A DNA stretch of 64,000 nucleotides from Parageobacillus thermantarcticus (GTDB lineage: Bacteria > Bacillota > Bacilli > Bacillales > Anoxybacillaceae): positions 36,129-100,128 of the forward strand of contig NZ_FOJS01000007.1 in assembly GCF_900111865.1 (NCBI RefSeq), written 5' to 3'. Below, piece by piece: positions 29,086-36,514 of this stretch. A program made the position numbers and the translations under genes. Position 1 is the first letter of the stretch, and each line of letters begins with the position of its first letter. The notes beneath the pieces are model-generated. The model worked only from the letters and a program-made list of their open reading frames with translations, searched no databases and was not told where the DNA came from.

Positions 29086-29471
29086 CATTGTTCCACATAT
29101 CGTTTTAACAATCGGGTGACGGACAGCTTCCACGCTTGAAACGCAGGGGAAAGATGCTGCTTGACAATACGCTGCTTCATGTTCGTATCGCTGAAATTTC
29201 CATCCAATTTATACGCCTCTTCCAGCACATCAGAAAACAGCCGCAAGCCATTGACAATATCCGGCTCTTCGGCGAACAGCTGGCATAAATGTGCGTTCGT
29301 TTTGCTAATCTGTGCAAATGCCATAAAAATATCCGCAAGCACGGCATCCCCTTGCGTCCGCTCATAATTAACAAAACTTTCTTCGACATACGCAAACCCT
29401 TCCTCGACTGTACCAAGAAGCTCCACGTATTTTTGTACCATTTCGATTTGCGGAGCCGTTAACACGACCAT
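29085..29471 (-). CDS. Helical protein of unknown function, last gene of the fliDST operon
   Basis: About 128 aa, predicted all-helical, acidic N-terminal half and basic C-terminus, no membrane segment. The start could be GTG at 29480 or ATG at 29471. It follows fliT by 4-13 bp on the same strand before the operon terminator. Not recognised; its position and size resemble small flagellar chaperones such as FliT (inference only). Confidence 0.65.
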   Translation of the reverse strand: MVVLTAPQIEMVQKYVELLGTVEEGFAYVEESFVNYERTQGDAVLADIFMAFAQISKTNAHLCQLFAEEPDIVNGLRLFSDVLEEAYKLDGNFSDTNMKQRIVKQHLSPAFQAWKLSVTRLLKRYVEQ

Positions 29472-29483
29472 ATCTATCACAAC

Positions 29484-29837
29484 CTATCGTTTTTTATCGT
29501 AAAACATCCCGTCCATGGCTAAAGGCTGCTCATACGGATTGATGTAATGGTTATTCGCTATTTTCTTCTGGCGCATCATTGTCAAATCGCGCTGAATTTG
29601 CTGCTTCAGCTCCCGCAATTGTTGTTCAATCTCCTGATTCCAAAGCACAATTTGCCGGCCAAGCCGCTTTTCTTCCTCGCTAAACGGCGGACAGAGCTCC
29701 CGTAACAGTTCTTCCCTTTGTTCAAGCAGCCGTTCGATCGCTGTGATCGTTTCCTCGCGCTTTTCCGCCGGAACAGGCGCGCACACAACATCCCGCAGCT
29801 CTTTTGTCATTTGAAATAACGCGGTGACAACGCTCAT
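29484..29837 (-). CDS. fliT: Flagellar chaperone FliT
   Basis: 117-aa helical protein. The N-terminal helices (ALFQMTKELRDVV, IERLLEQREELLREL) and basic C-terminus with NHYINPYEQ fit FliT, the cap-protein (FliD) chaperone. Its ATG at 29837 shares one base with the fliS stop (TAATG). Assignment rests on size, helicity and position after fliS. Confidence 0.82.
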   Translation of the reverse strand: MSVVTALFQMTKELRDVVCAPVPAEKREETITAIERLLEQREELLRELCPPFSEEEKRLGRQIVLWNQEIEQQLRELKQQIQRDLTMMRQKKIANNHYINPYEQPLAMDGMFYDKKR

Positions 29838-30238
29838 TACGCCTGCCCGCCTTGCGCATACTGCCGCTGCCGGTTGATTTGAATGACCTGCTTCCACGTA
29901 TCGCGGAACTCGGTCACATATCCTTCCACTTCATCCAAAATCGTCGCATCGTTTTTCACATTTGCCTCGACAAGCCGGCGGTAAATGTAATCGTACATGA
30001 GCATCATCGATTTCGCCACGTCATATTCCATATTGAGCGTGACCATCAGCTCTTGAATGATGTTTTGTGCTTTGATCAAGTTTTCGTTCCGCGCGGGAAC
30101 ATTGTTTTCTTCGATCGCCTTGCGCGCCAGCTTAATAAACTTTAAGCAGCCGTTATACAGCATCAGCGTCAGCTCGCCCGGCGACGCCGTCTGCACCGCG
30201 TTCGTTTGGTAGTTTTGATATGGGTTGTTCGTTGCCAT
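29837..30238 (-). CDS. fliS: Flagellin chaperone FliS
   Basis: 133 aa, five-helix export chaperone that holds the disordered C-terminus of flagellin. Hallmark ASPGELTLMLYNGCLKFIKLA near residues 18-38 and N-terminal NPYQNYQ. In B. subtilis FliS-Hag also helps release CsrA via FliW partner switching. Operon flaG-fliD-fliS-fliT. Confidence 0.95.
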   Translation of the reverse strand: MATNNPYQNYQTNAVQTASPGELTLMLYNGCLKFIKLARKAIEENNVPARNENLIKAQNIIQELMVTLNMEYDVAKSMMLMYDYIYRRLVEANVKNDATILDEVEGYVTEFRDTWKQVIQINRQRQYAQGGQA

Positions 30239-30260
30239 TTATCTCACTCCTTTGCCTGTT

Positions 30261-31760
30261 CTATTGAGAGCCGCCGAAAAAGGCGTTCATTAAATACATG
30301 CTTTGCTCGTTTGCCCGCTGAATCGCCTTTTCCATCGCCGTAAACTGCCGCCAATAGCGGTCCTCGATTTGTTTGAGACGGTCTTCAAAACGATCGATCT
30401 GCTCGTTAATTTGGATTAAATCGCGGCCGATCGCAAACTGATGGTTTGTCCAAACTGTTTTTCCTGCCTTCTGCTCGACTTTGCCGATTGTATCTTTAAT
30501 CGTATCCCTTAATCGGCGGGCAATGCCTTTTTCTGAGTAATTCGTGCTGTCGTTATTAAACAAACGATAAATCGCATCGGGATTTTCTTGAATTTTCCTG
30601 CGAAGCTTCGTTTCGTCAATCATCAGTTTACCACCATCTAGATAGTTAGACGAAGTGGTAATGCCGATTTCCGCAAGCTGCGAGAACCCGCTCACAACTC
30701 CTTGCACACTCGTATAAAGGTCCATTCGCATCTTGCTTAAACCGCTCGATAAAATCGAATCGCCGCGAAGAAGGCCGCTTTTCGCTTTTTCCTCCCAAAG
30801 CTCAATTTGCTTTTCTGTCATCGATTCTTTTTGCTCGTCGGTAAGCGGCGGATAATTGCGGTAGCGTTCTTCTTTCAGCTTGGCGTTAATTTTATCGATG
30901 ACTTCGTTGTATTTATCGACGAAACCTTTAATAGCGTTAAATATTGCGTCGACATCAGTAGACGTCGTAACCGTGGCCGTTCCTAAACTTTTGACCGTAT
31001 ACGTCACGCCGTTAATCGTAAACGTGTTCGATGATCGGGTCGTCTCAAGACCATTAATCGTCACGACTGCGTCTTTTCCTGCTGTCTTGCCGCTCAACTC
31101 CTGTCCAGCGCTTGTGTTAGTAAAACCAAGCTGGACAAAAAAGTCGACCGTCGCCTGATCGGCCAGCTTGATACTTGCCTGTGCCCCCGTCTCTTTTTTC
31201 ATGATTGAAATCCGCCCAGTCTGTTCATCATAAAATGCGCTAACTCCTAAATTCGGATCGCTATTCAACTGGGCGATCACACCATCAAGCGTCGTTCCTT
31301 GCTTAATGGTGATCGTCGCTTGTTTCGGACTCCCATCTCCGTTTATCACGTCTAATGTCAACGTCACATCAGCAGTGACCGAAAAACTACTTCTGTCTAT
31401 CATTTTCGTCGCATCCGACAGCCAAACGGCCGAAGTCGCCACTTGCTCAACTTGGATTGTCGTCGCTACGTTCGCCGCACTCGAACTCGCCGTCGCCGAC
31501 ACGACTGCCTCGTTCGAACTGGTAACTGTCTTTTTCAATATGCTACTTTGTAATATCAAATTATTAAAAATATAGTTATCAAGATCTTGTAACAACGTGT
31601 TCATCGAGCGATAATCATCGCGTTGCCATTCAAGAATTTGCTTTTTTTGATACAATTTATCAAGCGGCATCCGCTCCACTTTCATTAAGTCCTTGACGAT
31701 TTGGTCAATGTCCATGCCGCTTGCCAAACCGCCAATGCGCATGTTGCTTGCCAATTTCAC
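30261..31760 (-). CDS. fliD: Flagellar filament cap protein FliD (HAP2)
   Basis: About 499 aa. N-terminal FliD_N motif GGLASGMDIDQIVKDLMKVERMPLDKL, a central variable domain, and C-terminal FliD_C helices (KGIARRLRDTIKDTIG). It caps the growing filament and inserts flagellin. The start could be GTG at 31760 or ATG at 31742 (MRIGGLASG), the latter matching relatives better but lacking a clear ribosome site. Confidence 0.93.
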   Translation of the reverse strand: MKLASNMRIGGLASGMDIDQIVKDLMKVERMPLDKLYQKKQILEWQRDDYRSMNTLLQDLDNYIFNNLILQSSILKKTVTSSNEAVVSATASSSAANVATTIQVEQVATSAVWLSDATKMIDRSSFSVTADVTLTLDVINGDGSPKQATITIKQGTTLDGVIAQLNSDPNLGVSAFYDEQTGRISIMKKETGAQASIKLADQATVDFFVQLGFTNTSAGQELSGKTAGKDAVVTINGLETTRSSNTFTINGVTYTVKSLGTATVTTSTDVDAIFNAIKGFVDKYNEVIDKINAKLKEERYRNYPPLTDEQKESMTEKQIELWEEKAKSGLLRGDSILSSGLSKMRMDLYTSVQGVVSGFSQLAEIGITTSSNYLDGGKLMIDETKLRRKIQENPDAIYRLFNNDSTNYSEKGIARRLRDTIKDTIGKVEQKAGKTVWTNHQFAIGRDLIQINEQIDRFEDRLKQIEDRYWRQFTAMEKAIQRANEQSMYLMNAFFGGSQ

Positions 31761-31769
31761 TCACCACCA

Positions 31770-32138
31770 TTAAATTTTTTTATCGACAATTAACCCAACA
31801 AATTCCATCATTGCCGCATATATATCCAAAAGCTTTTTTGGAGGAATTTCACGAATGACTTCATTCGTCCGTTCATCAATAATTTGCACGTAATACTCCT
31901 TTAATTCGTCATGCAACTCAAACTTGATGGACGTATGGCTTGGCTGCAAAAATTCGTTTAAGCCTTTCACTACCTCTTCCAGCTTTTCTTTCGGGAGATC
32001 TTGCTGCGGAGTTTCTGAAGTGCTGGCATAAGGCTGATTCTGCTTTTGCGATTCTATCATGCTGCTTTCCTTTTCGTTGCGAGTATTTTCAAAGAAATAA
32101 GAAGGAGAATGGGAAGAGACCCGTTCCACCGTCATCAT
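31770..32138 (-). CDS. flaG: FlaG-family protein
   Basis: 122 aa. The C-terminal FlaG domain is clear (SIKFELHDELKEYYVQIIDERTNEVIREIPPKKLLDIYAAM). Related proteins influence filament length. Start ATG follows AAAGGAGCGGACG. First gene of flaG-fliD-fliS-fliT. A SigD -10-like TCCGATAT lies upstream at 32174-32181. Confidence 0.88.
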   Translation of the reverse strand: MMTVERVSSHSPSYFFENTRNEKESSMIESQKQNQPYASTSETPQQDLPKEKLEEVVKGLNEFLQPSHTSIKFELHDELKEYYVQIIDERTNEVIREIPPKKLLDIYAAMMEFVGLIVDKKI

Positions 32139-32173
32139 CGTCCGCTCCTTTGTATAAACACTATCTATGTTTT

Positions 32174-32200
32174 ATATCGGATAAGAATGGGAATTTGTGA
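32174..32200 (-). promoter_or_regulatory. Possible SigD promoter of the flaG operon
   Basis: On the minus strand TCCGATAT fits the SigD -10 (GCCGATAT) well. The -35 position 15 bp upstream reads TCAC rather than TAAA, so the call rests mainly on the -10 and on the genes controlled. Confidence 0.5.
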
Positions 32201-32350
32201 AGGGGAAGGAAAAAATAAATTCGGGGATTATGATGCTTTCATTTCACGTGCACAACGCTTGTCAATGTATTAAGGAGAGAACAGCAGAAACTTAAAAACA
32301 AATGAAGAATATATGCACAAAACTTTCTTGACAACTCTCAAATATGGATT

Positions 32351-32737
32351 TTATCCATATTTAATGAGGAAATTTTGAAAATCAATAATCATTCCCGTTC
32401 CCTCCATAAAATCTACGCCTAAAATTCCGTCAAAACCATATATTTCTTTAATCATTCCTAATTGCAATAAAAATGACACCAGCTCCTTTCCATCAATTGT
32501 GACGTTATTTACTATTTGTTCATAACAAAGCTCGCTGTGTCCACCTACTCCGTACATTCGTTTTGTTCTTCCATTAATAATATCTAATTCTATACCAATT
32601 TGTGCGAGTGCATCCGTATCAAAAATGGTCGTAGCGCACCCTGTGTCCAATAACACATCCGTTAAAAGAACAGCTTTTTCACCACGCTTTATTTCAACGG
32701 AAACAATAGGCAATCCATTTTCTATTCTTATATTCAT
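32351..32737 (-). CDS. Single-domain retropepsin-like aspartic protease
   Basis: 128 aa, one retroviral-protease-like fold. The catalytic DTG is in LLDTGCATTIFD (about residues 30-41), the flap region is MYGVGGHSELCYE, and the second fold hallmark is DGILGVDFM. It would act as a homodimer. Substrate unknown. Its ATG overlaps the stop of the upstream 86-aa gene by 4 bp (ATGA), so the two form a tight pair. First genes of the accessory island past flaG. Confidence 0.8.
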   Translation of the reverse strand: MNIRIENGLPIVSVEIKRGEKAVLLTDVLLDTGCATTIFDTDALAQIGIELDIINGRTKRMYGVGGHSELCYEQIVNNVTIDGKELVSFLLQLGMIKEIYGFDGILGVDFMEGTGMIIDFQNFLIKYG

Positions 32738-32994
32738 ACTCTCCCCCGAATTCCTATAAAATATTGTTCTTCTACCTCTATTTCTTCCTTACTTGTATGA
32801 AAAATATATAATTCTTTCTCCGGAAAAGTTTTGTGCTGTTGCTTATAACCATTCCATGCATCGGACGCACTATGATACCGATCGATCACTTCCATTTCCT
32901 CAATGATCCGTTTGCCATTTTGCGAATAAGCCGAAATAGCCTCCACCAAAACAAATTGATTCGGACATTGCTTACGTAACTCTGACCATTTCAT
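32734..32994 (-). CDS. 86-aa protein paired with the retropepsin-like gene
   Basis: Small acidic soluble protein with pattern KWSELRKQCPNQFVLVEAIS...EEQYFIGIRGRV. No known domain is recognised. It is translationally coupled to the following retropepsin-like protease, so it is a candidate substrate, regulator or antitoxin-like partner (inference). Confidence 0.7.
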   Translation of the reverse strand: MKWSELRKQCPNQFVLVEAISAYSQNGKRIIEEMEVIDRYHSASDAWNGYKQQHKTFPEKELYIFHTSKEEIEVEEQYFIGIRGRV

Positions 32995-33377
32995 TTGTTT
33001 CCCTCCATCTCTTTTTATTCCATTTTATCACTAATCGCCTTTACATATATAAAGCAACAGATGACAGGCAGTATGAGTAAACTTAACGTCAATGCCCAGT
33101 TAAAAACAAACTACTCTAAAAACTCCCTGCCTTTTTTCTTTCCCGATTAGGGTTCTGTTCGATATTGAACAAAAATTTTAAACAGTATCCACAAGTAATC
33201 AGTAAATTTTCGTACCCCTCCTACCATCTTAAGTACATAACAGGGGAATAAGTTAATGATTGCCACAGAAATTTTTCATATATCGTTTGTTTCACCATCA
33301 TTTCTAACGCATCTACCCGTTAGCCGCCAAATAAGATATAATAAAATTACAAATATTGTATAAAGGAGAGATTGTAA
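32995..33377. other. AT-rich intergenic region upstream of the HEPN pair
   Basis: No gene seen. It contains a palindrome TGTTCGATATTGAACA (33153-33168) and a TATAAT at 33337-33342 with no clear -35, about 35 bp before the next gene, plausibly its promoter. Confidence 0.5.
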
Positions 33378-33914
33378 ATGGGAATGGAGAATTTAGAGGA
33401 ATTTTTAACAAAGAAAAAGGAACAAGCCGAAAAAAATAAAATTGACTGGGAACAGAAAAAACAGCAATGGCTAATGGAAATTACAACATTTTATAAGCAA
33501 ATTCAATCGTTCCTTACACCACTTCAGGAAAAGGGACTGCTATCTTTTGAATGGGAAGAAGTTAAGAAATATGAAGAATACCTTGGCGAATATACGACAA
33601 GGAAATTATATGTAAACTTTCCTGATCAACAAGTAGTAATAGAGCCAATTGGAAAAAATATTATAGGCGCCATGGGAAGAATAGACATGATTGAAAAAAA
33701 TGGAAATATTATGTTTTTATTAGTAGATAAAGAAGCAGAATCACCAAAAATTATGGTTCATTTTGGCGATGGACTGTCAAAAGGTTTAGAAAAAATTCGT
33801 GAAACGAAAAATCCCGAATATGCTTGGAAAATTGCAACTCCTCCCCCAAACATAAAGTTTATTGACTTGAACAAAGATTCCTTTTCTGATGCCTTGTTAG
33901 GAGTTATTGCCTAG
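33378..33914 (+). CDS. 178-aa protein of unknown function, partner of a HEPN gene
   Basis: Residues 1-60 are a charged helical region (KKKEQAEKNKIDWEQKKQQW), then a beta-rich region (RKLYVNFPDQQVVIEPIGKN, GRIDMIEKNGNIMFLLVD) and a C-terminal YAWKIATPPPNIKFIDLN segment. No nucleotidyltransferase GS-x-D-x-D motif is present, so it is not a MNT antitoxin. Ribosome site AAAGGAGAG. The stop overlaps the GTG start of the HEPN gene (TAGTG), and codon use is AT-rich like the rest of the island. Candidate antitoxin or co-effector. Confidence 0.75.
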   Translation: MGMENLEEFLTKKKEQAEKNKIDWEQKKQQWLMEITTFYKQIQSFLTPLQEKGLLSFEWEEVKKYEEYLGEYTTRKLYVNFPDQQVVIEPIGKNIIGAMGRIDMIEKNGNIMFLLVDKEAESPKIMVHFGDGLSKGLEKIRETKNPEYAWKIATPPPNIKFIDLNKDSFSDALLGVIA

Positions 33915-34448
33915 TGAAGAGACGCATCACATTTTCGGGGGAGAATAAAAACCTTGAAGATATTGTTAATTTTTATAATATATGTAAAAGCGCACTTTTA
34001 AAATACAAAGAAAATATCAAAAAAGGGCTAGAAATACCCGAAGAATTCATCGGTTTTACACCAGAGAAATTGGATCAATATTTTAAAGATAAAATTAAGG
34101 AGCTGGAAAATCTAACGTGTTTAGACTTATTGGCCGCTGTGGAAGCAAAACTGAGAAATAGACTATCTAACAAGAGTATATAATCGTAAAAAAGATAACC
34201 TTAGCAGAATATTCCGATGTATTTACAAAGACAAAGCAGAACGCGCTTCTCTCGATGAAGATATTCTCGAAAACTGGAAAGAGCAACATCCTCAAGTGAA
34301 AAAATATATAAGCGATTATAAAAGTGCACTGCAATTGCGCCATTGGTTGGCTCATGGGCGGTATTGGACACCAAAGATGGGAAGAGATTACGACTTGTTA
34401 ACAATATATACGATATGTAAAAACTTAGTCGATTATTTGCAAATATAA
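33914..34448 (+). pseudogene. HEPN-domain protein with a frameshift (putative RNase toxin)
   Basis: The first frame gives 89 aa and stops at 34183. Removing one A near 34155 (ctgagAAAtag) joins it to a second frame ending at 34448, giving about 177 aa. That second part contains SALQLRHWLAHGRYW: R142-x4-H147, the HEPN ribonuclease motif RX4-6H in its usual helix. Frame 1 continues into LRIDYLTRVYNRKKDNLSR, supporting a single original protein. GTG start overlaps the upstream stop. Either a decayed toxin or a one-base sequence error. HEPN RNases are common in toxin-antitoxin and antiphage systems. Confidence 0.7.
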
Positions 34449-34451
34449 AAA

Positions 34452-34480
34452 GAGAGTCATTAACAAGGAGAGTCATTAAC
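34452..34480. repeat. 13-bp tandem direct repeat after the HEPN gene
   Basis: GAGAGTCATTAAC occurs twice (34452-34464 and 34468-34480) separated by AAG, 3 bp past the HEPN stop. Confidence 0.8.
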
Positions 34481-34636
34481 GAAGGTGGTGTCGAAATAAC
34501 ACATTTGACTTATCATCTTTAGAGAGTTTTGGACGCATCTTTATTGATAGGGTGTTGGACTTCCTGCGAGCTCATACAATGCACTTCCACCTTTTTTAAA
34601 TGTTCAAAAGCCGTTTCCGTACTTCATCCCCCCATC

Positions 34637-35830
34637 TATATAGATGCACCTTGAAAAGTTAACTTCTCGATTACGCTGCACACCCCAGGCGTTGCAGCAC
34701 TTCCTCCGGGCGTTCATGGATGTAGTCCACAAACCGGGCAACGGCTTGGACGATATCGTTTCGATCTTTGTGAAACACATTGGCAATGACGGTATCTTTC
34801 AGCCATTTCCACAAGCGTTCGATCGGGTTCAGTTGCGGTGAATACGGAGGAAGGTAAATGAAGTGAAAACACTGTCCTTCTTCCCGCAAAAACTCTCTCA
34901 CCATTTTGGCGTGATGAATTCGAGCGTTATCCAGCACCAAGACGATGAGCCGGTCCGGGTAACTAACGCTCTTTGAGAACTCGCAGGAAATCTAAAAACG
35001 TTGTAGCATTGGCTGCCCCTGCTTGATGAAGAACCGTTTCGCCATCGTGGACGTTGACCGCGCCAAACAGCGATATGTGGGCATGATGGCCGAACGTCGG
35101 CACTTGCTTTTGACGGCCAACCTCTGACCATGTCATACGCAACACATGATACGACCGGATATGCGTTTCATCGATGTACAACAGGACGGAATCCGGATCC
35201 ATTAAGTTTTTTTATCAGGTCCATTTGTTTCTCGAAGTTTTTTTGCCGGTCCGGATCTCCTTTCGCCAACGTGTAGATCGGCCGGGTCCAAGAAAGTCCT
35301 TTTCGATGCAAGAGCTTTCGTAATGCTTCGCGGGAAATGGATATGCCGTAATGGTGGGACACATAGGATTGAAGGATGTTCGTATTCCACGCCGAAGCGA
35401 TGTCCCAGCCCAGCTCCGCGGGTGTCGTGGTCAACACAAGGTGTTTGATCTCTTCCTGTTGTTCTTCGGTGAGAAACGGCTCCCGCCCAGGGGCAAAATC
35501 CCGATGAAGCAGGAGTTCAAGGCCGCCTTCGTTAAAAAGCGACACATAATGGGAAACGGTTTGGCGGCACACATTGACCATGGAAGCAACCTCTTTGCCC
35601 AAATAGCCTTCCATGACAAGGCGGACTGCCATCACACGTTGGCGGAGATGAGCGTTTTTGATCTTCCGTTCCTGCTTGCGGAGTTTCCGAGGCGTCCATC
35701 CGTGATCATGGGTGATTTTCAGCGGTTTCATGTCTGATTCCGCTCCTTTTCCATGCTTTTCCTTAGGAGCAGTATAACCGGAATGGGCACCACTTATGCG
35801 AAGGTTAACTTTTCAATGAGCATGTATATA
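34637..35830 (-). mobile_element. IS630-family insertion sequence, inactivated
   Basis: About 1.19 kb bounded by imperfect inverted repeats: TATATAGATGCACCTTGAAA at the left and, reversed, TATATACATGCTCATTGAAA at the right, both continuing AGTTAAC. TA dinucleotides at the ends fit the IS630/Tc1 TA target duplication. It encodes one transposase gene broken by two frame changes. Confidence 0.85.
34671..35731 (-). pseudogene. IS630 transposase, two frame disruptions
   Basis: Segment 1 (35731 to about 35205) carries the helix-turn-helix (GKEVASMVNVCRQTVSHYVSL). Segment 2 carries the first catalytic Asp (LLYIDETHIRSY). Segment 3 carries the second Asp (LVLDNARIHHAK) and the Glu (YSPQLNPIERLWKW) of the DDE triad. 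Segments 1/2 are joined if one A is removed from an A7 run near 35207-35213; some IS630 elements use slippage at such runs. Segments 2/3 are separated by a GTTA-GTTA 4-bp duplication near 34966, which creates a stop. This second lesion is clearly inactivating. Confidence 0.88.
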
Positions 35831-35981
35831 AATCCACTCTTTCCACATTCGAACGGTAGAAGCGCAATCGATTTTTTGTCAAGACCTTAACCGCTTTTAT
35901 GAAATCCACCAATCCTAGTCCAATATGTTCCATATGTGATTTACCTTTCTAATGGCGTTTGTTTTATAGGAAAATTAATAA

Positions 35982-36200
35982 TTATTTTGAGATCAACAAC
36001 GATTTCGTGGAAACGACATACATTTTGCCTGGCTGCACTTCCTTGCGGCGGCAAGCCTTTTCATACTCCGAAAACATTTCCGGGTATGCTTGCTTAAATT
36101 GCAGAGCGATTCCTTTCCCCATCACGCCAACACAATTTACTGTATTCACCAAAGCTTCTGCTTCATCTTCCAAGAGATTGCCTTGTTTTAGGATGATCAT
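35982..36200 (-). pseudogene. Truncated macrodomain protein (DarG-like N-terminus)
   Basis: 72 aa. The first 63 residues match the start of a DarG-type macrodomain: LKQGNLLEDEAEALVNTVNC, VGVMGKGIALQFKQAYPEMF, then EVQPGKMYVV. Then the sequence frays (STKSLLISK) and stops. A full macrodomain is about 150 residues and DarG about 350. DarG removes ADP-ribose from DNA and neutralises DarT; no darT gene is seen. It is probably a remnant of a DarTG module, though a generic macrodomain hydrolase is possible. Confidence 0.65.
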
Positions 36201-36467
36201 TGTATCACCTCAATAAATTTATCCCTATTGTAATAGTCATCAATCACTTTGTAAAATATTCCTATTTTTAGTTATTGATAAATAGTAATTATCTCCATAG
36301 GATATTTTAGAGCAATCTTATTATTCGGAAATTTTTTGAAATTTATCGACTTTCCTTAAAAAATCTATCATTCCGTTACACATAGCTTATATAATGACTA
36401 AAACGCTACCCCATAATAAAATTAGTCAAATGGCCACCTAAACCTTTCAAAAACATGAGGGATACAT
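36201..36467. other. Intergenic, divergent macrodomain remnant / endonuclease
   Basis: AT-rich sequence with no gene seen. It contains the upstream region of the plus-strand endonuclease promoter. Confidence 0.5.
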
Positions 36468-36473
36468 TATAAT
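36445..36473 (+). promoter_or_regulatory. Promoter of the LAGLIDADG endonuclease gene
   Basis: TATAAT at 36468-36473, with TTTCAA 17 bp upstream (36445-36450) as a weak -35. A LexA box starts 10 bp downstream of the -10. Confidence 0.6.
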
Positions 36474-36483
36474 AAATGTATAT

Positions 36484-36497
36484 CGAACATACGTTCC
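36484..36497. promoter_or_regulatory. LexA (DinR) box controlling the homing-endonuclease gene
   Basis: CGAACATACGTTCC matches the Bacillus LexA consensus CGAACRNRYGTTYC at every position. It lies between the -10 and the start codon (36515), over the expected transcription start region, where LexA would block transcription until DNA damage. Confidence 0.8.
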
Positions 36498-36514
36498 ATA
36501 AAGAGGTGAAATAA

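Larger units (their letters stand above)
34596..35933 (-). pseudogene. Small ORF split by the IS630 element
   Basis: On the minus strand an ATG at 35933 after a GAAAGG ribosome site reads MEHIGLGLVDFIKAVKVLTK...ERVDLY up to the IS end. On the far side of the IS the same frame continues RWGDEVRKRLLNI and stops at 34596. Removing the IS with one TA copy yields an intact ORF of about 49 codons. Whether it was a whole gene or a fragment is unknown; no family is recognised. It lies downstream of the macrodomain fragment on the same strand. Confidence 0.5.

Noticed and set aside
33153..33168. LexA box upstream of the HEPN pair (TGTTCGATATTGAACA)
   Set aside because: The arms are GTTC...GAAC, the reverse arrangement of GAAC...GTTC, so it does not fit LexA. 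It may be an operator for another factor.
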